Shown: positions 17,294 to 25,369 of the stretch, in pieces | Layout: each line of letters opens with the position of its first letter | How positions within the stretch are numbered: the first letter of the stretch is position 1 | Origin: Actinomadura rupiterrae | GTDB taxonomy: Bacteria > Actinomycetota > Actinomycetes > Streptosporangiales > Streptosporangiaceae | Direction: 5' to 3' | Length of the DNA: 64,000 nucleotides | Assembly (NCBI RefSeq): GCF_024172125.1 | Contig: NZ_JAMZEA010000009.1 | Span: 124,001-188,000 of the forward strand | The notes under the pieces: generated by a model | Told to the model about the DNA's origin: nothing | The model's database searches: none | Seen by the model: only the letters and a program-made list of their open reading frames with translations | Made by a program: the position numbers and the translations under genes

Positions 17294-17319
17294 GGGTGAA
17301 CTCCGGTGGTCCAAGGGGT

Positions 17320-17334
17320 AATCAGTAACTGATT
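17320..17334. promoter_or_regulatory. Short palindrome upstream of the secreted hydrolase
   Basis: AATCAGTAACTGATT has 7-bp arms around one base. It shares the GTAACTGA core with the operator at 13626 and sits 27 bp upstream of the hydrolase start, between it and the divergent gene at 17414. Confidence 0.45.
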
Positions 17335-17413
17335 CGAGAACCCTTGGAATACACCAGGGCCGACACCACCGGCAATAGCGGACCGACCGCCACATTCCGG
17401 CTTAGGATGCGGT

Positions 17414-18103
17414 GTGGCCGGATCGACGTCCGTCAGGCTCAGCCCCGTCACCGCCCTGCGGTTCGACGACGACGCGCTCACGATCGTCCGGCCGTGGCGG
17501 CGACGGCGGATCCGCTGGGACGACCTCGCCGGGCTGATCTTCACCCGCGTGCACACCAGGCACACCGGTCCGATCCCGGTGCAGCTGCGGCTCGTGCTCA
17601 AGGACGGCGCGCCCGAGCCGGGACGGTTCCTCACCGAAGGCAGGCCCCCGGCGCCCTACGCCCGAGGGCCCGTCCTGTTCAGGACCCACACCCTCGAACC
17701 GGACGACGCCGGCCCGGCGCAGAAGCAGATCTACGCCGAGCTGGAAAGCCGGGGCTTCGAGCGGCCCGAGCCGTTCGCGATGCGCTACCAGCCCTCCGGC
17801 TGCACGCGCGAGGAGCAGACCCTCGCCGTGGCCATGGACGTCCGGCGGCGCGAGCACAACACCCATCCGGTGACGGTGAACCACGACGGCGGCGACGAGC
17901 ACCTGATCGGGCCCGTCCTGGCGCGCCTCGCAATACGGCACCACGCGACAGGGAAGCCGCACGTCCAGCCGTTCCACAGCATCTTCTTCTTTGAAGGCGC
18001 GGAGGCAGAGGCGAACTCCGTGGCGTTCGCCGACGCGGTCCGCCAGGTCGTCCCGTCCGGCTGGATCGTCACGGCGTCCGCGCTGCCCGAGCGGCGCTCC
18101 TAG
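17414..18103 (+). CDS. Hypothetical protein with PH-like N-terminus
   Basis: 229 aa, unknown function. The first ~65 residues (LRFDDDALTIVRPWRRRRIR, then WDDLAGLIF) look like a bacterial PH domain, as in membrane-associated actinobacterial proteins. The rest is charged and soluble with no membrane span or motif I can name. GTG at 17414 (or 17412) follows TAGGAT at 17403-17408 by 5 nt, so translation is probably leaderless. Divergent from the secreted hydrolase. Confidence 0.68.
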   Translation: MAGSTSVRLSPVTALRFDDDALTIVRPWRRRRIRWDDLAGLIFTRVHTRHTGPIPVQLRLVLKDGAPEPGRFLTEGRPPAPYARGPVLFRTHTLEPDDAGPAQKQIYAELESRGFERPEPFAMRYQPSGCTREEQTLAVAMDVRRREHNTHPVTVNHDGGDEHLIGPVLARLAIRHHATGKPHVQPFHSIFFFEGAEAEANSVAFADAVRQVVPSGWIVTASALPERRS

Positions 18104-18249
18104 GCGGCACGCCCGCCCCCGGCGCGGGGGGCGGATACTGCCGCGCTCATGGGCGGGCAAAGAGTGTGCCGCATGCCGCGTCCCGGACCCGTAGCGCAGG
18201 GCCCGCGCCGCTAGCGTCGCCGGAGGCCGCAGCGGAGTCCGGGAGGGCA

Positions 18250-19695
18250 GTGGACGAGGAGTACGGCGCGGACCCGGCCCCCGACGAGGACCCGGATCCC
18301 GCCGAGACCGAGGCCGCCGACGAGGCCGCCGACACGGCCTGGGCGGCGGAGTCCGGCGCGTCCTCCACCGCCGAGAACCCGCTCGCCGCGATGGAGGCCG
18401 CGCTGCGCGGCGGGCGCGAGCCGGGCGTCGGCACCGACGCCTACGCCACGATCGACCTGGCCCTGCGGGTCGGCGAGCTGATGCTCGCGGGCGGCGACAC
18501 GGCCGAGTCGGTGGACCTCGCCATCGGACGCATCGCCCGCGCCTACGGCCTCCCGCACACCGAGAACAACGTGACGCTCGCCGCCGTGGGCATGTCCTAC
18601 ATGCCGCGCGGGGACCGCCCGCCGGTCACCGCCGAGCGGCGCGTCCGGCGGCGGACGCCGAACTACACGCGGCTGGTCGCCGTCCACCAGATGGTGCGCG
18701 AGGCCGCCGCCGGGCACCTGGACCTCCAGCAGGCCAAGTTCCGGCTCAGCGACATCATCGGCCGGCGGACGGCCTACCCGCACTGGACGCAGGCCGCGGC
18801 GCTGTCGGTGCTCGGCGGCGCGGGCGCGGTGCTGGTAGGCGGCGGGTTCCTGGCGGCCGCCGCCGCGTTCGTCGCGACGCTGCTCGGCGACTGGGCGGGC
18901 GGCTGGCTCGGCCGCCGCGGCATCGCCGACTTCTTCCAGATGGCGCTCGGCGCGGCGATCGGCACGCTCGTCACCGTGCTGCTGGTCGCGACCAACGCGC
19001 CCGTCCGGTCCGGGACGGTCATCATCGGCGTGGTCATCGCGCTGATCCCCGGCCGGGCGCTGGTGGTGTCCATGCAGGACGGCATCGCCGGCGACCTCGT
19101 CACCGGCACCACCCGGCTCGTCGAGGTGCTGTTCGTCATCATCGCGATCCTCAGCGGCATCGGCGCGGTCACCTACGTGGCCGCGCGCAGCGGCGTGCCG
19201 ATCTCGCTGGACAACCTGCCGACCGCGCCGACCTCGGTCGCCGCTCCGCAGACCCTCGGCGCGGCGGCGATCTCGGTGGCGTTCGCGGTGTACCACCTGG
19301 TGGCGCGGAGCCTGCTGCCGCCGGTCGCGCTCGGCGGCATGCTCGCCTGGAGCGTCCTGGTCGAGATGCGCGGCCTGGACCTGCCCGCCGCGCCCGCCAC
19401 CGCGATCGCCGCGACCGTCGTCGGCCTGCTCGGCACCGCGCTCGCCCGGTTCCTGCACGTCCCGGCGCTGGTGTGCGTGACCCCGTGCATCGCGCCGCTG
19501 ATGCCCGGCACGCTGATGTACCGCGGCATGCTGGAGCTGACGACCGGACGCACCGGGCACGCCGCCCTCGTGCTCGCCGAGTCGCTCGCCACGGCGCTCG
19601 CGATCGGCGCGGGCGGCTACATCGGCGGCGAGCTGCTCCGGCTCTTCCGCCCGGCGCGGCGCGTGCTGCGCCCCCCGCGCCGCGTCCGCGCCTGA
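18250..19695 (+). CDS. Threonine/serine exporter family membrane protein (ThrE-like)
   Basis: 481 aa. An acidic N-terminal region (~1-75) precedes the ThrE domain (DUF1212-like, ~75-330) with conserved LRVGELMLAGGDTAESVDLA and TENNVTLAAVGMSY, then the second ThrE-type membrane domain (~340-470). About ten membrane helices in total, as in Corynebacterium ThrE, which exports threonine and serine. GTG at 18250 is preferred: GGGAGG lies just upstream and TAGCGT at 18212-18217 supplies a -10; the earlier in-frame ATG at 18166 would extend through that promoter. Its role in threonine balance is of interest given the Thr-rich leader before thrS in the same window, but no shared site is seen. Confidence 0.87.
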   Translation: MDEEYGADPAPDEDPDPAETEAADEAADTAWAAESGASSTAENPLAAMEAALRGGREPGVGTDAYATIDLALRVGELMLAGGDTAESVDLAIGRIARAYGLPHTENNVTLAAVGMSYMPRGDRPPVTAERRVRRRTPNYTRLVAVHQMVREAAAGHLDLQQAKFRLSDIIGRRTAYPHWTQAAALSVLGGAGAVLVGGGFLAAAAAFVATLLGDWAGGWLGRRGIADFFQMALGAAIGTLVTVLLVATNAPVRSGTVIIGVVIALIPGRALVVSMQDGIAGDLVTGTTRLVEVLFVIIAILSGIGAVTYVAARSGVPISLDNLPTAPTSVAAPQTLGAAAISVAFAVYHLVARSLLPPVALGGMLAWSVLVEMRGLDLPAAPATAIAATVVGLLGTALARFLHVPALVCVTPCIAPLMPGTLMYRGMLELTTGRTGHAALVLAESLATALAIGAGGYIGGELLRLFRPARRVLRPPRRVRA

Positions 19696-19775
19696 CCCGC
19701 ACGGCCGGTTGGTACGTGACAACACACCTCCTGGCCTTCCTGGCGTAACGATTTCGACTCGGGCGGTTCCCCTCG

Positions 19776-20228
19776 GTGTCGCGGCGGCGGGACGATGCCA
19801 GCGTGGCAGCCAACGGGAGTGGCGCGACGACGGCCGTGGGCGGCACCGCCCGGCCGGTCGAACGGTGGGGGGCCGGGGGGAACGGCGGCCGCCTGCTCGA
19901 ACAGGTCGGGTCCTGGCCCGGCGTCTCGGTCGTGCGGGCCGACTGCGGGCTCGGCCGGGCCCTGGCCGCGGACGGCCGGCAGGTGCTGCACCTGCACGGC
20001 GGGGACGAGGCCGAGTTCCGGCTGACCCGGCCGGTGCTGGAACGGCTCGGCGAGGCGCTCGCCGGATCCGGGCGGGTGCGGGTGCGCCCCGGCGGCGAGT
20101 GGGTCGCGATCAGGCTCGACACCGACTCCGACGTGGCGCTCGCGCTGGCCCTGACCAGCGTGGCGATCAAGGCGACCGGGACGGTCCGGGACGCCGCGCC
20201 GTGCGACGCCGCGTCCCGGACCGGCTGA
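19776..20228 (+). CDS. Luciferase-domain (DUF5519-like) small protein
   Basis: 150 aa. After a Gly/Ala-rich N-terminus, the region from about residue 40 (LLEQVGSWPGVSV to the C-terminus) resembles the DUF5519 'luciferase family' fold: a mixed alpha/beta domain with HLHGGDEAEFRLTRPV and a final WVAIRL strand. Function unknown. GTG starts at 19776 and 19803 are both possible; neither has a clear ribosome site, and a TAACGAT hexamer lies ~25 nt before the first. It converges on the gene at 20271 through a hairpin. Confidence 0.6.
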   Translation: MSRRRDDASVAANGSGATTAVGGTARPVERWGAGGNGGRLLEQVGSWPGVSVVRADCGLGRALAADGRQVLHLHGGDEAEFRLTRPVLERLGEALAGSGRVRVRPGGEWVAIRLDTDSDVALALALTSVAIKATGTVRDAAPCDAASRTG

Positions 20229-20240
20229 GAACCCCCGGTC

Positions 20241-20264
20241 GGTCCGGTCCAGCCGGACCGGACC
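20241..20264. terminator. Terminator between convergent genes
   Basis: GGTCCGGTCC and GGACCGGACC form a perfect 10-bp stem with a 4-nt loop, 13 nt after the stop at 20228 and 7 nt before the stop at 20271 on the other strand. Confidence 0.7.
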
Positions 20265-20270
20265 GGTCCG

Positions 20271-22049
20271 CTAGAGCGCCGAGGTGCGGAACGGCGTCTT
20301 CGGCGCGCCCAGGTTCGGCTTGCCGATCAGCTGCCTGGACGACAGCGCGTAGATGCCGTCGTTGGTCATCACCCAGACGATCCTGCGGTCCCACTCGACG
20401 TAGACGCCGTGGGTCTGGTTGCCGAGCGCCCAGTCCGGCACGTCCTTGCTGTAGCCCTGCGGGACGAACTGCGCGACGATCCTCGGGTGGGCGGGGTCGC
20501 GCACGTCGAAGAACTGCGCGCCCGCGTTGTAGAAGCCGTAGGTCAGCAGGCCGTTCGGCGGGGTGCCGGGCGAGGTGTAGTAGCCGGTGCGCTTGGGACC
20601 GAAGCTGCCGCCGCGCTGGCAGAAGTCGGCGAAGCCGGAGCCCTTCGGCGGGACGGGCCGGGGCAGCGTCCCGACGATGCGCGGCTTGGCGGGATTGCGG
20701 ACGTCCACCTGGAAGACGTCCTTGTACGGCTCGTAGCAGTCCTCGCCGAGCGGGTAGCCGCTGACGTAGACGATGCCGGTCTTCGCGTACTGCGAGACGT
20801 CCACGTTGTCGGCCTCGGTGCCGCCGACCGACATCGGCAGGTCCAGGTGCCCGACGGTCTTCATGTGTGCCGGGTCGGAGATGTCGAGAATGGAGAGCCC
20901 GAAGCCGCCCTGCGCGGCGAAGGCGTACTTCCCGCCCTGCTCGACGGGCTTGGGAATGAACAGCGGCATCCGCGCGCCCATCCAGGACGTCTGGTTGCCG
21001 CAGCGCGGGTTCGTCCGGTACGCGGCCTCCTCGCCCTTGACCTGGCCGGGCAGGTGCCATTCGCCGAGCTTGCGCGGGTGCGCGGGGTCGGACATGTCGT
21101 AGGAGGCGTACCCGGCCGAGTACAGGTTCGTCGGGACCTCGGAGTTGCCCCACGAGTCGCGCGGCGCGGCGGCGATGAACATGTACTTCTCGCCCGTGTA
21201 GTACGGGACGTCGAGCGAGCCGGACCCCTGCTGCGCGGCGTTGGCGTCGGAGTGCAGCGGGTCCTTCTGGGTGGCGTCGGTGCTGACGGTCGCCAGCAGG
21301 TGCCAGTCCTTCTTGCGCGGGCCGTCCAGGCGGAACACCTTGAAGCCCTTGAGCTGCTTGGTCGCGCGGACCTTCTTCACGCCCTCGGGGTTGCCGAACT
21401 TGCTGTGCGCGGGGTCGTCGTTCAGCTCGTCCGGGATCTGGCGCTTGGCCTCGAAGCTCTGCACCATGACGTAGGCGTTCAGCCTCGTGTTCCACTGGAT
21501 CGTGGACGCGCCCCAGAAGTCGTGCGCGGCCCAGGCGCCATTCGCCTTGTTCTCGTCGCCGTTCACGTCGTCGCGGGTCATCTTCTCCACGACCTTCACC
21601 TTCTTGACGTCGGTGATGTCGTAGACGCGGCCCTCGCTCCGGTCGTACTGGAACATATAGCGGCGGCCGTGGAAATCGACGATGTTCTGCCACGAGTGGA
21701 AGTAGTCCGGGGTGAATTCCTTGCCCCGGTAGGACGCCTCGACCCGCACCGGGCCGGACCGGTGCGCGTTCGGGTCGTAGCCCGCGGTCTTGCCGAACAG
21801 GTCCATCGACCCGCCCGGGAACGGGTGCCGCTCCTCGTCGGCCGGGGTCAGGGCCGGGTGCCGGAACGAGCCGTCCAGCTGCATCCCGTACGAGCCGGGG
21901 TCGGCGGCGGGCGGCCTGCGGTCGCCGCAGACGGTCGGGATGTAGGGGTCGGTAGGCCCGGCGTGCGCGGAGCCGAGCGCCGCGAGCGAGGCGAGGACGG
22001 CGGCGGAGGCCGTGCCTGCGGCGGCCGTCGCGAGGCGGATTCTCCTCAT
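20271..22049 (-). CDS. Secreted LVIVD-type beta-propeller protein
   Basis: 592 aa with an N-terminal signal peptide (hydrophobic ~8-28, ending SAHA-GP). The mature part carries repeated segments of the form DISDPAHxxxVG, DMSDPAHPRKLG, DVRNPAKPRIVG and DVRDPAHPRIVA, the pattern of LVIVD-repeat propeller proteins, suggesting a six- or seven-bladed propeller. Several cysteines are present, fitting an exported protein. Function unknown; such proteins are surface or secreted. The ATG at 22049 has AGGAAAGG 6-9 nt upstream and a 127-bp gap to kynU with TATAG/TATTAG hexamers, so it seems to have its own promoter although it follows the kynurenine operon on the same strand. Confidence 0.8.
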   Translation of the reverse strand: MRRIRLATAAAGTASAAVLASLAALGSAHAGPTDPYIPTVCGDRRPPAADPGSYGMQLDGSFRHPALTPADEERHPFPGGSMDLFGKTAGYDPNAHRSGPVRVEASYRGKEFTPDYFHSWQNIVDFHGRRYMFQYDRSEGRVYDITDVKKVKVVEKMTRDDVNGDENKANGAWAAHDFWGASTIQWNTRLNAYVMVQSFEAKRQIPDELNDDPAHSKFGNPEGVKKVRATKQLKGFKVFRLDGPRKKDWHLLATVSTDATQKDPLHSDANAAQQGSGSLDVPYYTGEKYMFIAAAPRDSWGNSEVPTNLYSAGYASYDMSDPAHPRKLGEWHLPGQVKGEEAAYRTNPRCGNQTSWMGARMPLFIPKPVEQGGKYAFAAQGGFGLSILDISDPAHMKTVGHLDLPMSVGGTEADNVDVSQYAKTGIVYVSGYPLGEDCYEPYKDVFQVDVRNPAKPRIVGTLPRPVPPKGSGFADFCQRGGSFGPKRTGYYTSPGTPPNGLLTYGFYNAGAQFFDVRDPAHPRIVAQFVPQGYSKDVPDWALGNQTHGVYVEWDRRIVWVMTNDGIYALSSRQLIGKPNLGAPKTPFRTSAL

Positions 22050-22176
22050 GGAAAATGCCTTTCCTAGGGGGTTCGGAAAGCATGCTCCGGTTGAGGAGAA
22101 TCCGCTAATACCTACTTTCGGCCGGGCTATACCGAACCGGTTATCGCCGGGATTTCCAGCCGGACGGGCCGGGGCC

Positions 22177-23442
22177 TTACGTCAGTTTCGCGAGCGCCTC
22201 GGCGGCGCGGTGGCAGTCGTGGAAGGTGCAATAGAGCGGGACGGGCGCCAGCCGGACGACGTCGGGTTCGCGGGCGTCGGCGATGACGCCCGCCTCGTCC
22301 GCGAGGGCCTTCACCAGGCCGCCGGCGTCGGCGACGCGCAGCGACAGCTGGGTGCCGCGCCGCGCCGGGTCGTCCGGCGTGATGACCTCGACGCCGCCGA
22401 CCGGTGCGAGCCGCTCGGCGAGGTAGCCGGTGAGCCGCTCGCTCCGGAAGCGCAGCGCGCCCATCCCGACCCGGTCGAAGATCTCCAGCGAGACCAGCAC
22501 CGGCGCGAGCGCCATGATCGGCGGGTTGGACAGCGCCCACGCGTCGGCGGTCGGCGGATGGTCGACGTCCGGGTCCATGCGGAACCGGATGTCGGCCCTG
22601 GTGCTCCACCAGCCGTCCAGGCGCGGCAGCGAGGTGTCGCGGACGTGCCGCTCGTGCACGAACGCGCCCGCGACCGCCCCCGGGCCGCTGTTGAGGTACT
22701 TGTAGGTGCACCAGGCGGCGAAGTCCACGTCCCAGTCGTGCAGGTTGAGCGGAACGTTCCCGGCGGCGTGCGCGAGGTCCCAGCCGACGACCGCGCCCGC
22801 CTCATGGCCCGCGCGCGTGATGGTCGCCATGTCCATCAGCTGCCCGGTCAGGTAGTTCACGCCGCCGAGCATCAGCACGGCGACGCGGTTTCCCTCCCGC
22901 CGCAGGTAGTCGACGACGTCCTCGGTGCGCAGGACGTCCTCGCCGGGACGCGGGCGCAGCCGGACGACCGTCTCGTCCGGGTCGAGCCCGTGGTGGACGG
23001 CCTGGCTCGCGACCGCGTACGAGTCGGACGGGAACGCCGAGTCCTCGATGACGATCCGGGTCCGCTCCCCCGCGGGCCGGTAGAACGTGGCCATCAGCAG
23101 GTGCAGATTGACCGTCAGGGAGTTCATCGCGACGACCTCGTGCGGGCGCGCGCCGACCAGCCGCGCCGCGGGCTCCGTCAGCAGCTCGTGGTACGACACC
23201 CACGGGCGGCGGGCCTGGGTGTGGCCCTCCACGCCGAGCCGCGACCAGTCGGTCAGCTCCTCGGCCAGCCGCGCGGCGGTCGCCTTCGGCTGGAGGCCGA
23301 GCGAGTTGCCCGCGAAGTAGGCGGCCTCCTCGTACCGGCCGCCGGGCGCGGGCGGGATCAGGAACTCGGCGCGCAGGGTCGGCAGCGGGTCGGTCTCGTC
23401 CAGGCTGCGCGCCTGGCGCTCAAGGGCGGCCGCGTCGGTCAC
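22177..23442 (-). CDS. kynU: Kynureninase
   Basis: 421 aa PLP enzyme cleaving kynurenine or 3-hydroxykynurenine to anthranilate or 3-hydroxyanthranilate plus alanine. Family features: FAGNSLGLQPK at the N-terminus, VGWDLAHAAGNVPLNLHDWD (cofactor-binding Asp), and the PLP lysine in CTYKYLNSGPG (K248). Start GTG 23442 overlaps the aldolase stop (GTGA) and has AAGGAAAG upstream. It is the last gene of the ten-gene operon, making the substrate for the 3-hydroxyanthranilate dioxygenase encoded at 27796. Confidence 0.93.
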   Translation of the reverse strand: MTDAAALERQARSLDETDPLPTLRAEFLIPPAPGGRYEEAAYFAGNSLGLQPKATAARLAEELTDWSRLGVEGHTQARRPWVSYHELLTEPAARLVGARPHEVVAMNSLTVNLHLLMATFYRPAGERTRIVIEDSAFPSDSYAVASQAVHHGLDPDETVVRLRPRPGEDVLRTEDVVDYLRREGNRVAVLMLGGVNYLTGQLMDMATITRAGHEAGAVVGWDLAHAAGNVPLNLHDWDVDFAAWCTYKYLNSGPGAVAGAFVHERHVRDTSLPRLDGWWSTRADIRFRMDPDVDHPPTADAWALSNPPIMALAPVLVSLEIFDRVGMGALRFRSERLTGYLAERLAPVGGVEVITPDDPARRGTQLSLRVADAGGLVKALADEAGVIADAREPDVVRLAPVPLYCTFHDCHRAAEALAKLT

Positions 23443-24455
23443 GTGTTCTTTCCTTCGATCAGGTCGAGCGCCACATCCACGATCATGTCCTCCTGGCCGC
23501 CGACCATGCCCCGGCGGCCCACCTCGACCAGGATCTCCCGCGTGTCGAGGCCGTACCGGCGGGCCGCGTCCTCGGCGTGCCGCAGGAAGGACGAGTAGAC
23601 GCCCGCGTAGCCGAGCGTGAGGGTCTCCCGGTCCACCTGGACGGGCCGGTCCTGGAGCGGCCGGACGATGTCGTCGGCGGCGTCCATCAGCTTGAACACG
23701 TCGCAGCCGTGCTTCCAGCCCATCAGGTCGGCGACGGCGACGAACGCCTCCAGCGGGCAGTTGCCCGCGCCGGCGCCCATCCCGGCGAGCGACGCGTCCA
23801 CGCGGCGCACGCCGTTCTCGACGGCGACGACCGAGTTCGCGACGCCGAGGCCGAGGTTGTGGTGGGCGTGGATGCCGATCTCGGTCGCGTCGTCCAGGAC
23901 GTCCCGGTACGCCCGGACGCGGTCCCGGACACCGTCCATGGTCAGGCGCCCGCCGGAGTCGGTCACGTAGACGCAGTGCGCGCCGTAGGACTCCATCAGC
24001 CTCGCCTGCCCGGCGAGGGTGGCGGCGTCGGCCATGTGCGACATCATCAGGAACCCGGCGACGTCCATGCCCAGCTCGCGGGCGGTGGCGATGTGCTGGG
24101 CGGAGATGTCGGCCTCGGTGCAGTGCGTGGCGACCCGCACCGACCGGACGCCGAGCTCGTGCGCGCGCTTCAGCTCGGCGATCGTGCCGATGCCGGGCAG
24201 CAGCAGCGTCGTCAGCTTCGCGTTCGGCATCACCTCGGCGGCGGCGGCGATCCACTCCTCGTCCAGGTGCGCGCCGGGGCCGTAGTTCACGCTCGACCCC
24301 GCGAGGCCGTCGCCGTGCGCGACCTCGATGGCGTCCACGCCCGCCGCGTCCAGCGCGGCGGCGATCTCCCGGACCTGGTCGACGGTGTAGCGGTGGCGGA
24401 TGGCGTGCATGCCGTCCCGCAGCGTCACGTCCTGGACGTACAGTTCGACGCTCAT
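23439..24455 (-). CDS. dmpG: 4-hydroxy-2-oxovalerate aldolase
   Basis: 338 aa, the DmpG/BphI/MhpE class II aldolase that splits 4-hydroxy-2-oxovalerate into pyruvate and acetaldehyde. Visible motifs: QDVTLRDGMHA near the start (metal and catalytic Arg/Asp), IEVAHGDGL, and the metal-binding IGIHAHHNLG. It overlaps its partner acetaldehyde dehydrogenase by 4 nt (ATGA) and kynU by 4 nt, as expected for the physically complexed aldolase/dehydrogenase pair that channels acetaldehyde. Confidence 0.95.
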   Translation of the reverse strand: MSVELYVQDVTLRDGMHAIRHRYTVDQVREIAAALDAAGVDAIEVAHGDGLAGSSVNYGPGAHLDEEWIAAAAEVMPNAKLTTLLLPGIGTIAELKRAHELGVRSVRVATHCTEADISAQHIATARELGMDVAGFLMMSHMADAATLAGQARLMESYGAHCVYVTDSGGRLTMDGVRDRVRAYRDVLDDATEIGIHAHHNLGLGVANSVVAVENGVRRVDASLAGMGAGAGNCPLEAFVAVADLMGWKHGCDVFKLMDAADDIVRPLQDRPVQVDRETLTLGYAGVYSSFLRHAEDAARRYGLDTREILVEVGRRGMVGGQEDMIVDVALDLIEGKNT

Positions 24456-25369
24456 CGGGTGGCCAGCCTTTCTGCCACGCGCAGCGCGGCGGACGTCATG
24501 ATGTCCAGGTTCCCGGCGTAGGCGGGCAGGTAGTGCGCCGCGCCCTCCACTTCGAGGAACACCGAGACCAGGTTCCCGGCCTCGCCCCCGGCGAGCGCCG
24601 CGAGCGGGTCGGCGGCCTCCAGCGGGCGGATCTGCACCTTCTGCTTGAGCCGGTAGCCCGGCACGTACGCGGCGACCTCGCCGATCATCTTCTCTACCGA
24701 CGCGGTGACCTGCTCGGGGTCGCAGTCGCCGGTCACGCAGTACACGGTGTCCCGCATGATGAGCGGCGGCTCGGCCGGGTTCAGCACGATGATCGCCTTG
24801 CCCCGGGCCGCGCCGCCGACCTCCTCCAGCGCCCGCGAGGTGGTCTCGGTGAACTCGTCGATGTTCGCGCGGGTGCCCGGACCGGCCGACTTCGAGGCGA
24901 TGGACGCGACGATCTCGGCGTACCGGACGGGCGCCACCCGGGACACGGCAGCGACGATCGGCACGGTGGCCTGGCCGCCGCAGGTGACCATGTTGACGTT
25001 CGGGGCGTCCAGGTGCTCGTCCAGGTTGACCGCGGGCACCACGTACGGGCCGATCGCCGCCGGGGTCAGGTCGACGACCTTCTTCCCGTACGGCTCCAGC
25101 ACCTTGGCGTTGTGCAGGTGGGCCTTGGCGGACGTGGCGTCCAGCACGACCGAGACGCCGTCGAACTCCGGCATCGCGACCAGGCCCTCGACGCCCTCGT
25201 GGGTCGTCGCGACGCCGAGCCGGCGCGCGCGGGCGAGCCCGTCGGAGTCCGGGTCGATGCCCGCCAGTACCGCGACGTCGAGCGTGTCCGACGTCCGGAG
25301 CACCTTGATCATCAGATCGGTGCCGATGTTGCCCGATCCGATGATCGCGACGCGCTGCGCGTCCGGCAT
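24452..25369 (-). CDS. dmpF: Acetaldehyde dehydrogenase (acylating)
   Basis: 305 aa, DmpF/BphJ/MhpF type, oxidising acetaldehyde with CoA and NAD to acetyl-CoA. It has IIGSGNIGTDLMIK (NAD motif), VTCGGQATVPIV with the catalytic Cys, and the C-terminal dimer/complex region ending GNLDIMTSAAL. The ATG at 25369 has GGGAG upstream. The first 58 bp overlap, in a different frame, the 3' end of the carboxylesterase gene. Confidence 0.95.
   Translation of the reverse strand: MPDAQRVAIIGSGNIGTDLMIKVLRTSDTLDVAVLAGIDPDSDGLARARRLGVATTHEGVEGLVAMPEFDGVSVVLDATSAKAHLHNAKVLEPYGKKVVDLTPAAIGPYVVPAVNLDEHLDAPNVNMVTCGGQATVPIVAAVSRVAPVRYAEIVASIASKSAGPGTRANIDEFTETTSRALEEVGGAARGKAIIVLNPAEPPLIMRDTVYCVTGDCDPEQVTASVEKMIGEVAAYVPGYRLKQKVQIRPLEAADPLAALAGGEAGNLVSVFLEVEGAAHYLPAYAGNLDIMTSAALRVAERLATR

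Noticed and set aside
17338..17400. N-terminal extension of the secreted hydrolase to 17395
   Set aside because: The extra residues precede a normal signal peptide and would cover the palindrome and promoter; ATG 17293 has its own ribosome site.
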